Shown here one piece after another: positions 8,149-18,139 of a stretch of DNA of 64,000 bases (the stretch's first letter is position 1; every line of letters starts with the position of its first letter). Made by a program: the position numbers and the translations under genes. The notes under the pieces were generated by a model, which did no database searches, was not told the origin of the DNA, and saw only the letters and a program-made list of their open reading frames with translations. Source of the DNA: Rhodococcus sp. W8901 (GTDB taxonomy: Bacteria; Actinomycetota; Actinomycetes; Mycobacteriales; Mycobacteriaceae); the NCBI RefSeq assembly GCF_013348805.1, contig NZ_CP054690.1:806001-870000 (forward strand), given 5' to 3'.

Positions 8149-8166
8149 CACTGTTCCGTCCGAGTC
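8149..8166 (+). promoter_or_regulatory. Third copy of the amine-regulon dyad before the permease
   Basis: A GTTCCGTCCGAGT stretch at 8153-8165, flanked by CACT, closely matches the dyads of modules A and B. It lies 54 bp upstream of the permease start. The rest of 7959-8219 shows no gene; a CGATG-rich, GC-rich leader with a short GACTT-AGGA ribosome site before the ATG is all that is visible. Confidence 0.5.
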
Positions 8167-8219
8167 ACCGTCATATCCGGGTGCCCCTGTGGCGCCCCCC
8201 AACGGGACTTAGGAATGCC

Positions 8220-9638
8220 ATGGCCGAAACAACGTCCACCGAACAGACCTCCACCGAACTGCACAAGACGATGCGCTGGTACGACGGCTTCGCGATGTCG
8301 TTGACGATGCCTGCCGCGTTGATCGCCTCGCTCGGCGCCTCGATCGTCGGCCTCGGCGGATGGGGTGCAGTGCTCCTGTGGAGCGTCTCGATGCTCCTCG
8401 CAACCGGGGCGAACTGGATCTACACCGAACTCGCCGCGATGTTCCCGGAGTCGTCGGGAGGTATCGCGGCGTACGCCGCCGAGGCGTGGAAGAAGCGTGC
8501 GCCGATCGTCGGACCGCTCGCCGCCATCGGGTACTGGTTCCCGTGGACCACATCGTTATCCGTCTACGCCGGCATCATCGGCGCCCTCGTCCAATCACAG
8601 TGGTTCCCGGATCAGGACTGGTCGTGGGAGCTGGGGCCGATCGAGCTGAACTTCCCGATCGTGGTCGGCCTGAGTGTGATCGGAATCCTCTACCTGCTCA
8701 ACGTCGTCGGCGTTCGCATCACGATGACGTTCGTGTACATCACGGGCGGCATCCTGCTCATCCCGCTCGCGGTGTTCATCGTCGGACCACTGCTGGCCAA
8801 CGGCTTCGACGTCTCCGGTCTGACCTGGAACCTGCACGGCGTCGAAGGCCTGCGCACGGCTCTCGTCTGGCTCTACGTCATGGCATGGACGTCGTTCGGC
8901 GTCGAGGTCTGCGCGACGTTCGCGCCGGAGTACCGGAACACCGTCTCCGACACGGCCAAGGCCCTCAAGGCGGGAGTCCTGTTCTCGCTCGGCGTCTTCG
9001 TGCTGCTGCCGCTCATCCTGACCGGGTACGTCGGCGAGGGCGCGATTGCGGACGCGCCCACCACGTTCTACGTCGAGGCCTTCCAGAACCTGGTCGGCGG
9101 CGCGGCTGACATCATGGTTCTGTTCCTGATCTGCTCGCTGCTGCTGATCATGGTGACCGGTCTCGCCGACGGCTCGCGCGTTCTCTACAACATGGGCAAG
9201 GAGGGAACGAGCCTCCGGCAGCTCGGCGTGCTGAACAAGCGCGGTGTTCCCGTCCGGGCGCTCACCGTGGCGCTGGTGGTCAACGTGCTGGTCCTGACCG
9301 TGCTCAAGACGCCGCTCGCGATCATCGTCACGGGCAACCTGGGCTACATCCTGACTCACATCTTCGCGCTGTCGGGTTTCTTCCTGCTGCGCAAGGACCG
9401 CCCCGACCTGACCCGTCCGATTCGCCTGCCAGCAGTCTTCGTTCCGCTGTCGCTGGTGCTCTCGGCACTCCTTGCTGTCATTCTCGTCGTAGGAGCCACG
9501 GGATTCGAGGTCACGGGGTACGGCGGCTTCAAGGAGCTGTCGGTGGCGTTCGGCGTGCTGGCAGTGGCGGTCGCGCTGTGGCTGTACCGACGCAACGTGC
9601 AGGATCGGCGTTCCGTCCCCGAACAGGTGCAGTCGTGA
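8220..9638 (+). CDS. APC family amino acid/polyamine permease
   Basis: A 472-residue integral membrane protein with about twelve hydrophobic segments. The first carries the APC pattern MPAALIASLGASIVGLGGWGAV, where the substrate-binding glycine loop of the family lies. The ATG at 8220 is favoured by AGGA upstream; the 13 residues before it are not needed. The setting, between the amine oxidase and the SMR gene and with the same dyad upstream as the oxidase and ALDH operons, suggests uptake of putrescine, GABA or a related amine/amino acid. The substrate itself is inferred from context. It overlaps the next gene by four bases (GTGA). Confidence 0.85.
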   Translation: MAETTSTEQTSTELHKTMRWYDGFAMSLTMPAALIASLGASIVGLGGWGAVLLWSVSMLLATGANWIYTELAAMFPESSGGIAAYAAEAWKKRAPIVGPLAAIGYWFPWTTSLSVYAGIIGALVQSQWFPDQDWSWELGPIELNFPIVVGLSVIGILYLLNVVGVRITMTFVYITGGILLIPLAVFIVGPLLANGFDVSGLTWNLHGVEGLRTALVWLYVMAWTSFGVEVCATFAPEYRNTVSDTAKALKAGVLFSLGVFVLLPLILTGYVGEGAIADAPTTFYVEAFQNLVGGAADIMVLFLICSLLLIMVTGLADGSRVLYNMGKEGTSLRQLGVLNKRGVPVRALTVALVVNVLVLTVLKTPLAIIVTGNLGYILTHIFALSGFFLLRKDRPDLTRPIRLPAVFVPLSLVLSALLAVILVVGATGFEVTGYGGFKELSVAFGVLAVAVALWLYRRNVQDRRSVPEQVQS

Positions 9639-10015
9639 GCGCTTACGGACTGCTCGCCGGCGCGATCGCATGCGAGGTCGTCGCGACGCTCTCGCTCAAG
9701 GCCGCCGACGGCTTCAGCCGGCTCGCACCGTCCGTGATCGTCGTGATCGGCTATGCGATGGCGTTCGCGCTCCTGGGGTTCGCCCTCCAGCGCGGCCTGG
9801 ACGTCGGTGTCGGCTACGCGATCTGGTCGGCCGTCGGAACGACGGTCGTCGCCCTGCTCGGCGTTCTCGTGTTCCGGGAATCGCTGTCCCTCACGGCAAT
9901 CGCGGGGATCGCGCTGATCATCGTCGGCGTCGTGCTCGTCGACCTGGGCCACCGCACGCAGGCGCCGTCGCCAGAGGGACCGGAAAGTGCTGCCGCCGTC
10001 GTGGAGGGCCACTGA
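9635..10015 (+). CDS. Small multidrug resistance (SMR) family transporter
   Basis: A 126-residue protein with four membrane helices starting at GTG 9635, translationally coupled to the permease. The essential membrane glutamate of SMR proteins is present at residue 13 (AIACEVVAT), as is the conserved YAIWSAVG motif in helix 3. A hydrophilic tail of about 20 residues follows helix 4. SMR pumps exchange protons for cationic amines or drugs; placed behind an amine permease, it could export excess polyamine or a guanidinium-like compound, which is inference. A strong terminator follows. Confidence 0.85.
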   Translation: MSAYGLLAGAIACEVVATLSLKAADGFSRLAPSVIVVIGYAMAFALLGFALQRGLDVGVGYAIWSAVGTTVVALLGVLVFRESLSLTAIAGIALIIVGVVLVDLGHRTQAPSPEGPESAAAVVEGH

Positions 10016-10030
10016 CGGTGCGATGACGGA

Positions 10031-10072
10031 AGGCCCCCGGTACCCGAGCGATGGCTTGGGTACCGGGGGCCT
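10031..10072. terminator. Strong bidirectional terminator
   Basis: A perfect 15-bp stem (10031-10045 with 10058-10072, containing GGTACC) encloses a 12-nt loop and is followed by TTTCT on the plus strand. It separates the permease-SMR unit from the convergent PucR gene. Confidence 0.85.
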
Positions 10073-10089
10073 TTCTCCGTGTCCGGGTC

Positions 10090-11730
10090 TCAGGCGTCGC
10101 GCGAGGTGCGCGCGGCCCGTGTCGGTGCGCTGGCATGACTGTCGAGGATCAGTACGGCGGTGTGCAGCGACGTTCGGGACTCGGCGTCGTCGAGGTCCAC
10201 GCCGAGGAGTCGTTCGACGGTCGCGAGCTTGGCGTACAGGGTGGGGCGCGAAATCCGCAGTCGCTTGGCGAGTTCGGCCTTGTTGCCGCCGAGTTCGAGG
10301 TAGGCGCGCAACACGTCCAACAGGTCGTCGTCGTGCCGTGCGCGGTGCTCGAGCAGTCCGCGCAGTTCGGCCTCGGCGAAGGCCTGCACGCGCTGATCCG
10401 TGCGGATCAGGGCGATCAGCCCGCGTAGTCGGATGTCCGCGGAGCGGTGACAGACCTTGCCGTCCTGCGGCAGCGACTGCGCGACGTCGGCGATGTGCGC
10501 CGACTCGGCGAGGCCCCCTGCCGCGTCCAGCAGGCGCGTCGAGTCCGGGCCGACGCCGACGGTGCACCGCACGACGCCGTCGATCCGGCCGAGCGCGGCG
10601 TGGATCTCGGTGCACAAGGAGTGCAGGGCGTCGGGGCCGGAGCCGCTCGGGGGTTGCGAGACCAGGAGGTCGAACCATCCGGTCCGGGGATTGGTCGTGA
10701 GCGCCGTCAGCCGTGACGTCCGCACGGCGTGACGGATGGCGTCGAGCATCCGAACCCGCCGGCGCTGTGTGAAAACCTGGTCGGCGCTGGGTGTTTCACT
10801 GACGCGGATGGTCACGGGCAGATATGTCAGCGCGGGGCGCAGCCCCAGGGCATGCGCGCGGGCGGTGGCCTCGGCTTCGTCCTGGATGCGACCGCGGCGC
10901 AGTTCATCGACCAGGCCGCTCTGCGCCTGCTGCTCGAGTGCGGTGCCCTCGCGTTCGACCATCCGGCCGAGTGCGAGTGCCTGCGCCGCGCGTTCGAGGG
11001 TCATCCGGGTGCGTGCGTCGTTCCCGATCGGGCGGGGAGCGACCAGTCGGCCCCACTCCTGGCGATGGGCGCCCACCGGGGTGGTGATCCAGGATTCCGG
11101 ACCGCAGACCTCGGTCTCGTGCGAGACGGGCGTCAGTCGCGACCGGCGTTCCCAATCCGACAGCAGTTCCGCGGTCTCGACGTCCTGCGCGGCGAAGGCG
11201 AGGACCTGCCGTGCGAGGTCCTCGAGGACAACCGGTGCATCGAGGATGTCGGCGGCGGCATCGACGATCTCGCCGGGCGACGCCCGCTTCATGCTCAGGT
11301 CGGTGAACGCCTCGTGCGTGTTGCGGGCGAAGGCCACCTCCGCGTACTGGTCGGCCACGATCGAGCGATGCACCTCCTCGGTGACCTCGACGAATCGGAC
11401 CTCCCGGTGCAGTGCGACGACGGGCAGAGCGAGTCGGTCGGCGGCCTCGGCGGCCTCCGGCGGGATTGCGTCGACGTGCAGACCGAGCTCGACGACCAGG
11501 CCGATCGCGTTGGCGGCGGCCAGGCCTTCGAGGTAACCGACGGGGTCGTCGACGAGCGCGCGCCCCGTGGTGAGGACCAGTTCACCGCCCTGGAGCAGGT
11601 TCGAAAGGTCGTACAGATCGCTGACGTGTACCCATCGGACCCGGCGGTCGAGGGAGCCGCCCCCGACCACCTCCGGTTCGCCCCGCTGGAGGACGGGGAG
11701 GTCGAGAATGTCGCGGACCGTCGGCTGCAT
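10090..11730 (-). CDS. PucR family transcriptional regulator
   Basis: A 546-residue regulator. The first 120 residues are the purine-catabolism (PucR) sensor domain (VRDILDLPVL, GELVLTTGRAL). A GGDEF-like middle region follows, and the C-terminal HTH_30 domain contains LRAYLELGGNKAELAKRLRISRPTLY. It is divergent from the mmsA-like gene, with dyads in the 127-bp gap, so it probably regulates that gene and itself. The ATG lies seven bases after a TACACT box with no ribosome site, so the transcript may be leaderless. The effector is unknown; the aminotransferase/semialdehyde context suggests an amine or omega-amino acid. Confidence 0.85.
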   Translation of the reverse strand: MQPTVRDILDLPVLQRGEPEVVGGGSLDRRVRWVHVSDLYDLSNLLQGGELVLTTGRALVDDPVGYLEGLAAANAIGLVVELGLHVDAIPPEAAEAADRLALPVVALHREVRFVEVTEEVHRSIVADQYAEVAFARNTHEAFTDLSMKRASPGEIVDAAADILDAPVVLEDLARQVLAFAAQDVETAELLSDWERRSRLTPVSHETEVCGPESWITTPVGAHRQEWGRLVAPRPIGNDARTRMTLERAAQALALGRMVEREGTALEQQAQSGLVDELRRGRIQDEAEATARAHALGLRPALTYLPVTIRVSETPSADQVFTQRRRVRMLDAIRHAVRTSRLTALTTNPRTGWFDLLVSQPPSGSGPDALHSLCTEIHAALGRIDGVVRCTVGVGPDSTRLLDAAGGLAESAHIADVAQSLPQDGKVCHRSADIRLRGLIALIRTDQRVQAFAEAELRGLLEHRARHDDDLLDVLRAYLELGGNKAELAKRLRISRPTLYAKLATVERLLGVDLDDAESRTSLHTAVLILDSHASAPTRAARTSRDA

Positions 11731-11780
11731 TTACGAAGTGTAAAGCGCAAGTCGGATTCTCTTACAGAGTGCAGGCCTGC
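11730..11780. promoter_or_regulatory. Divergent regulatory region with two dyads
   Basis: TTTAC-GAAGT-GTAAA (11730-11744) overlaps the PucR start codon and its likely -10. A 10-bp perfect palindrome GCAGGCCTGC lies at 11771-11780. Both are in the gap between the pucR-like gene and the mmsA-like gene, where an autoregulating PucR protein would be expected to bind. The rest of 11781-11857 is unremarkable. Confidence 0.45.
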
Positions 11781-11857
11781 GGGAGGCGGTGAAGCGCAGA
11801 CAGTGGAAGCAGCACGCGTGATCGCGCGTGTCGATCCACTCAGACAGGACTCCATTC

Positions 11858-13369
<1,512 letters not shown>

Positions 13370-13389
13370 GCCGGAAAGGGACACCCGAC

Positions 13390-14781
13390 ATGACGATGAC
13401 AACCGACGGCCCCGTCGTTCTTCCGTCCGGCCAGGATCTGTCCGCCGCGCGCGCCGACGGCGAGCGTGCCTACGCGCTCGACCGCGCGCACGTCTTCCAC
13501 TCGTGGTCCGCGCAGGCGCAGATCGCGCCGATGACCATCCTCGCCGCCGAGGGCTCGTACGTGTGGGACGGCGCCGGAAACCGACTGCTGGACTTCTCCT
13601 CCCAGTTGGTCAACACCAACATCGGGCATCAGCACCCCCGGGTGGTCGAGGCGGTGCAGCGCCAGGCTGCGAAGCTGTGCACCATCGCTCCGCAGTACGT
13701 CAACGACGCGCGTTCGGAGGCCGCCCGGTTGATCGCCGAGCGCACCCCCGGCGACCTGGACAAGGTGTTCTTCACCAACGGCGGCGCCGATGCGAACGAG
13801 CACGCGGTGCGGATGGCGCGGCTGCACACAGGCCGCTACAAGGTGCTGTCGCGGTACCGCTCGTACCACGGCGGCACCGACACCGCGATCAACCTCACCG
13901 GAGATCCCCGCCGCTGGCCCAACGACTACGGCAACAGCGGTGTCGTGCACTTCGACGGCCCGTTCCTCTACCGGTCGGCGTTCCACTCGGAGAACGAGGC
14001 GCAGGAGACCGAGCGCGCCCTCGAGCACCTCGATCGTGTCGTCCGACTGGAGGGCCCCGACACGATCGCGGCGATCGTCCTCGAGTCGGTCCCCGGCACG
14101 GCCGGGATCATGGTCCCGCCGCCGGGCTACATGGCCGGGGTCCGGGAGATCTGTGACCGCTACGGGATCGTCTTCATTGCGGACGAGGTGATGGCCGGAT
14201 TCGGGCGGACCGGAAAGTGGTTCGCCATCGATCATTTCGACGTGGTGCCGGACCTCATCACCTTCGCCAAGGGTGTCAACTCGGGGTACGTCCCGCTCGG
14301 TGGCGTGGCGATCAGCGCGAAGATCGCCGCCACGTTCGCCGATCGTGCGTACCCCGGCGGCCTGACGTACTCGGGTCACCCGCTGGCGACGGCAGCGGCC
14401 GTCGCGACGATCGAGGCGATGGAGGACGAGGGCGTCGTCGACAACGCTGCCCGGATCGGCGCCGAGATCCTCGGCCCGGGTCTGCGCGCACTCGCGGAGC
14501 GGCACCCGTCGATCGGTGAGGTGCGCGGGCTCGGTGTGTTCTGGGCGATCGAACTGGTCGCCGACCGCGCCACCAGGGAACCGCTGGCACCGTACGGCGG
14601 GTCGAGTCCGGCGATGAACGAGGTCATCGCGGCGTGCAAGTCCGGCGGACTGCTGCCGTTCGCCAACTTCAACCGGATCCACGCGGTACCACCGTGCACC
14701 GTCACCGAGACCGAGGTGCGCGAGGGGCTCGCGATCCTCGACGCCGCGTTCGATATCGCGGACAACCACGCCGGTCGGTGA
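13390..14781 (+). CDS. Class III omega-aminotransferase
   Basis: A 463-residue PLP enzyme. IADEVMAGFGRTGKWFAIDHF supplies the aspartate that pairs with the pyridine nitrogen, and ITFAKGVNSGYVPLGG carries the Schiff-base lysine. The N-terminal third (FSSQLVNTNIGHQHPRVVEAV) matches beta-alanine/omega-amino acid:pyruvate aminotransferases. It begins 20 bp after the mmsA-like gene with AAAGGGA before the ATG and ends before a strong terminator, so the two form one operon. The substrate is probably beta-alanine, putrescine or a related omega-amine; the sequence does not decide among them. Confidence 0.85.
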   Translation: MTMTTDGPVVLPSGQDLSAARADGERAYALDRAHVFHSWSAQAQIAPMTILAAEGSYVWDGAGNRLLDFSSQLVNTNIGHQHPRVVEAVQRQAAKLCTIAPQYVNDARSEAARLIAERTPGDLDKVFFTNGGADANEHAVRMARLHTGRYKVLSRYRSYHGGTDTAINLTGDPRRWPNDYGNSGVVHFDGPFLYRSAFHSENEAQETERALEHLDRVVRLEGPDTIAAIVLESVPGTAGIMVPPPGYMAGVREICDRYGIVFIADEVMAGFGRTGKWFAIDHFDVVPDLITFAKGVNSGYVPLGGVAISAKIAATFADRAYPGGLTYSGHPLATAAAVATIEAMEDEGVVDNAARIGAEILGPGLRALAERHPSIGEVRGLGVFWAIELVADRATREPLAPYGGSSPAMNEVIAACKSGGLLPFANFNRIHAVPPCTVTETEVREGLAILDAAFDIADNHAGR

Positions 14782-14802
14782 TCCGACCGGATCAGTGATC
14801 CA

Positions 14803-14848
14803 GCCGATCCGCCCCTGGAGTCCATGGCGTCTCCAGGGGCGGATCGGC
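14803..14848 (+). terminator. Terminator after the aminotransferase
   Basis: An 18-bp stem (14803-14820 with 14831-14848) with a 10-nt loop lies 22 bp after the aminotransferase stop. It is perfect and GC-rich, with no U tract. Confidence 0.75.
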
Positions 14849-14966
14849 CTGTCGCCCGGGCTATCCGGTGGAAGGAGGAAGGCAGACACGGCACATCGGT
14901 GCAGGGCAGCCTGCCGGGCTGCCCCAGGAAGTTCTGAACAAGATCGAAGACAGAAGGAGTAATTCC

Positions 14967-15077
14967 ATGGGTTCGTCCACCACTCAGCTCGGTCAGATCG
15001 GCGCTGTCGCCGGCCTCGTCTCGGCGATCGCTGCCCTCGTGGGAGCTGCCATCGGCGCCGCGACTCTGTTCATGTAG
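14967..15077 (+). CDS. 36-residue hydrophobic peptide
   Basis: An ATG preceded by AGAAGGAG at optimal distance encodes a 36-residue peptide: a polar start (MGSSTTQLGQ), then one Ala/Gly/Val/Ile-rich helix of about 25 residues ending in TLFM. It is its own transcription unit: a perfect terminator ends at 14848, and another begins 12 bp after its stop. The 5' region 14849-14966 holds a perfect 8-bp hairpin (14904-14924). The size, single amphipathic or membrane helix and strong translation signals recall the tiny cell-wall channel peptides (PorA/PorH-like) or membrane-regulating peptides of mycolic-acid bacteria, but no homology is recognised. A type I toxin is another possibility. Coding status is well supported; function is unknown. 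Confidence 0.65.
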   Translation: MGSSTTQLGQIGAVAGLVSAIAALVGAAIGAATLFM

Positions 15078-15088
15078 TCCGGGCACAC

Positions 15089-15129
15089 AACGAAGAAGGC
15101 CGGAGGCAGAGCCTCCGGCCTTCTTCGTT
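15089..15129. terminator. Very strong bidirectional terminator
   Basis: A perfect 19-bp stem (15089-15107 with 15111-15129) with a 3-nt loop and TTCTTCGTT in the right arm. It ends the peptide gene and, on the other strand, the gabT-gabD operon. Confidence 0.9.
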
Positions 15130-15140
15130 GCGTTGTCGGG

Positions 15141-16598
15141 TCAGGCCGTGAACCCGATGTACTTGGTGTCGAGGTACTCGTCGATGCCTTCGACGCCACC
15201 CTCGCTGCCCAGCCCGGACTGCTTGACTCCGCCGAACGGTGCGGCGACGTCGGAGACGACGCCGCGGTTGACTCCCACCATGCCCGACTCGAGCGCGTCG
15301 GCCACCCGCAGGGCCCGGTCGAGGTTCTGCGTGAAAATGTATGCGGCGAGACCGTATTCGGTTTCGTTGGCCGCGGCGATCGCCTCCTCTTCGGTGTCGA
15401 ACCCGGTGATCGCGGCGACCGGACCGAAGATCTCGTCGCGGACGATGCGCGAGTCGGTCGGCACCTGGTCGAGGACGGTCGGCTCGAAGAAGAAGCCGGG
15501 GCCGTCGACGGTCCGGCCGCCGGTGCGCACCCGGGCGCCCGCCGCGACCGCCTCGTCGACGAGTGCCGCCACGCTCGCGCGCTGCTTGGCGCTCACGAGC
15601 GGTCCGACGTCGACGCCGGGCTCGTGCCCGGGGCCGAGCTTCAGTGCGGCGATCCGCTCGGTGAGCCTCGCGGTGAACTCCTCACGGACCGAGTTGGCCA
15701 CCATGATTCGGTTCGCCGCGGTGCACGCCTCGCCGCCGTTGCGCATCTTGGCGGCCATCGCCCCGTCGAGCGCCGCGTCCAGGTCCGCGTCGTCGAACAC
15801 GATGAACGGCGCGTTCCCGCCCAGCTCCATCGACGTGCGCAGGACGTTGCGGGCGGACTGCTCGATGAGCACGCGGCCCACGGGGGTGGAGCCGGTGAAG
15901 GTGACCTTGCGCAGGCGGGGATCGGCGAGCAGCGGCCCGGACACCGCGGCGGCGTCCGACGTCGGCAGCACCGAGACCACACCGGCCGGCAGACCCGCTT
16001 CGGCGAGGATCTCCGCGAACGCCAGCATCGTCAGCGGCGTCTCCGCGGCGGGCTTGACGATCATCGTGCAGCCCGCGGCGAGCGCGGGGCCGATCTTGCG
16101 GGTGCCCATGGCGAGCGGGAAGTTCCACGGGGTGATCGCCAGGCAGGGGCCCACCGGCACCTTGTTGACGAGGATTCGGCCGGCGCCGCCCGGCGATCGC
16201 GTCGAGCGGCCCTGGATTCGAACCGCCTCCTCGCTGAACCAGCGCAGGAACTCGGCCCCGTACGCGACCTCACTGCGGCTCTCCGGCAGGGCCTTTCCCA
16301 TCTCGGCCGTCATCAGCAGTGCCAGTTCCTCGGTCCGCTCGACGACGAGTTCCCAGGCCCGGCGGAGGATCACGGATCGCTCGCGCGGGGAGGTGGCCGC
16401 CCACTCGGCCTGGACGCGGCACGCCACGTCGAGTGCGCGGATGGCGTCGTCGGCGCCGGCATCGGCAACCGTCGTCAGTGCCTCACCGGTGGCCGGATCG
16501 AACACCGGGAACGTGCCGCCGCCGACCGGCGCGGTGGACTCGCCGTCGATCCACAGCCCGGTCGGGACGCGGGAGACGAGGGTGGAGACATCAATCAT
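15141..16598 (-). CDS. gabD: Succinate-semialdehyde dehydrogenase
   Basis: A 485-residue aldehyde dehydrogenase of the GabD type: TPWNFPLAMGTRKIGPALAAGCTMIVKPA, general base in MELGGNAPFIVFDDADLDAA, nucleophile in NGGEACTAANR. These motifs are typical of NADP-dependent succinate-semialdehyde dehydrogenase. It lies 53 bp downstream of the GABA aminotransferase gene on the same strand, and the pair converts GABA to succinate for the TCA cycle. The substrate assignment rests on both motif and neighbour. Confidence 0.88.
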   Translation of the reverse strand: MIDVSTLVSRVPTGLWIDGESTAPVGGGTFPVFDPATGEALTTVADAGADDAIRALDVACRVQAEWAATSPRERSVILRRAWELVVERTEELALLMTAEMGKALPESRSEVAYGAEFLRWFSEEAVRIQGRSTRSPGGAGRILVNKVPVGPCLAITPWNFPLAMGTRKIGPALAAGCTMIVKPAAETPLTMLAFAEILAEAGLPAGVVSVLPTSDAAAVSGPLLADPRLRKVTFTGSTPVGRVLIEQSARNVLRTSMELGGNAPFIVFDDADLDAALDGAMAAKMRNGGEACTAANRIMVANSVREEFTARLTERIAALKLGPGHEPGVDVGPLVSAKQRASVAALVDEAVAAGARVRTGGRTVDGPGFFFEPTVLDQVPTDSRIVRDEIFGPVAAITGFDTEEEAIAAANETEYGLAAYIFTQNLDRALRVADALESGMVGVNRGVVSDVAAPFGGVKQSGLGSEGGVEGIDEYLDTKYIGFTA

Positions 16599-16651
16599 CG
16601 TTCTGCTTCCGGTAGGTCCAAAGTGGAGTGAGCGTCAATGACGTTCGGTGA

Positions 16652-17998
16652 TCACACCGAGGCGCGGACGGCGTCCTCGATCACGTCGAGCGCGTCGGTG
16701 AGCAGATCGTCGCCGATGACGAGCGGCGGCAGCAGGCGCACCACGTTGCCGTACGTGCCGCAGGTCAGCAGGATGACGCCCTGTTCGAGCGCGTACGCGA
16801 CGACCTTGCGCGTCAACTCGGCATCCGGCTCGGTGGTGCCCGGCACCACGAACTCCATCGCCAGCATGGCGCCGCGGCCGCGGACCTCGCCGATCGCGGG
16901 GATCTCCTCGGCCAGCTTCCGCAGGCGGGTCGTCACGACCTCCTCGATGTGGCGGGCCCGCGCGGGAAGGTCGAGTTCGCGCATCGTGTCGATCGCCGCG
17001 AGCGCCGCGGCACACGCGATCGGGTTGCCGCCGTAGGTGCCACCGAGGCCGCCGGCGTGCACCTTGTCGAGCAGTTCGGCGCGGCCCGTGATCGCGGACA
17101 GCGGAAGTCCGCCGGCGATGCCCTTGGCCATGGTGATGATGTCCGGCACCACCTCTTCGTGGTCGCACGCGAACCACGACCCCGTGCGGGCGAACCCGGT
17201 CTGGACCTCGTCGGCGATGAAGACGACTCCGTTGGCGCGCGCCCACGTGGCGAGCGTCGGCAGGAATCCCTCTGCGGGAACGATGAACCCGCCCTCGCCC
17301 TGGATCGGTTCGATGATGATCGCGGCGAGCGAATCAGCACCGATCTGCTTCTCGATCTGGGTGATCGCACGCTGCGCCGCCTCCGGGCCCGTCAGTCCGC
17401 GCTCGTCCCGGAACGGGTACGACATCGGCATCCGGTACACCTCGGGGGCGAACGGACCGAAGTGTGCCTTGTACGGCATCGACTTCGCGGTCAGCGCCAT
17501 CGTCAGGTTGGTGCGGCCGTGGTAGGCGTGGTCGAACGCGACGACGGCGGTGCGCCCGGTCGCCAGACGCGCGACCTTGATCGCGTTCTCCACGGCCTCG
17601 GCGCCGGAGTTGAACAGCACGGTGCGCTTCTCGTGGTCGCCCGGCGTGAGCGCCGCAAGCTCCTCGGCAACCTGCACGTATCCCTCGTAGGGCGTGACCA
17701 TGAAGCACGTGTGGGTGAAGCGTCCGGCCTGGTCGCGCACGGCATCGACGACGGCGGGATTCGACGCGCCGACATTTGTGACCGCGATGCCCGAGCCCAG
17801 GTCGACGAGCGAGTTTCCGTCGACGTCGACGATCACACCGCCGTCGGCGTCGGCGGTGTAGACCGGGACGCTGGACCCGACCCCTGCCGCGACGCTGGCG
17901 CGGCGGCGCTCCGTGAGTGCTCGCGAGTTCGGACCGGGCAGTTCGGTGACGAGGTTGCGCTTCTGCGGAAGCCGGTAAGCGATGGTGGTGGTGTTCAT
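16652..17998 (-). CDS. gabT: 4-aminobutyrate aminotransferase
   Basis: A 448-residue class III aminotransferase. AIIIEPIQGEGGFIVPAEGFL and FIADEVQTGFARTGSWFACDHE are the GabT signatures, and the PLP lysine is in ITMAKGIAGGLPLSA. It transfers the amino group of GABA to 2-oxoglutarate, giving succinate semialdehyde and glutamate. gabD follows it. It is divergent from a PucR-type regulator at 18140, with a 141-bp control region between. No good ribosome site stands before the ATG; the nearest GGGG is too far away. Confidence 0.92.
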   Translation of the reverse strand: MNTTTIAYRLPQKRNLVTELPGPNSRALTERRRASVAAGVGSSVPVYTADADGGVIVDVDGNSLVDLGSGIAVTNVGASNPAVVDAVRDQAGRFTHTCFMVTPYEGYVQVAEELAALTPGDHEKRTVLFNSGAEAVENAIKVARLATGRTAVVAFDHAYHGRTNLTMALTAKSMPYKAHFGPFAPEVYRMPMSYPFRDERGLTGPEAAQRAITQIEKQIGADSLAAIIIEPIQGEGGFIVPAEGFLPTLATWARANGVVFIADEVQTGFARTGSWFACDHEEVVPDIITMAKGIAGGLPLSAITGRAELLDKVHAGGLGGTYGGNPIACAAALAAIDTMRELDLPARARHIEEVVTTRLRKLAEEIPAIGEVRGRGAMLAMEFVVPGTTEPDAELTRKVVAYALEQGVILLTCGTYGNVVRLLPPLVIGDDLLTDALDVIEDAVRASV

Positions 17999-18037
17999 AT
18001 CGTGGAGGACCCCTGTCGTGAAGATCTGACTGGTTCT

Positions 18038-18076
18038 ATTCTGGGTCGCCGTGGAGCGCGGATCACCTGCCAGAAT
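18038..18076. promoter_or_regulatory. Widely spaced dyad between gabT and its PucR regulator
   Basis: ATTCTGG (18038-18044) and CCAGAAT (18070-18076) form a 7-bp inverted repeat about three helical turns apart in the gabT/pucR-like divergent gap. A spacing of whole helical turns suits a dimeric or tetrameric regulator. The role is inferred from position. Confidence 0.35.
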
Positions 18077-18139
18077 GGAGTGAGGGACTGCCCACGATTC
18101 ACCATTTCGGACCGCACTCGGGCCGGGTCAGGAGTTGAG

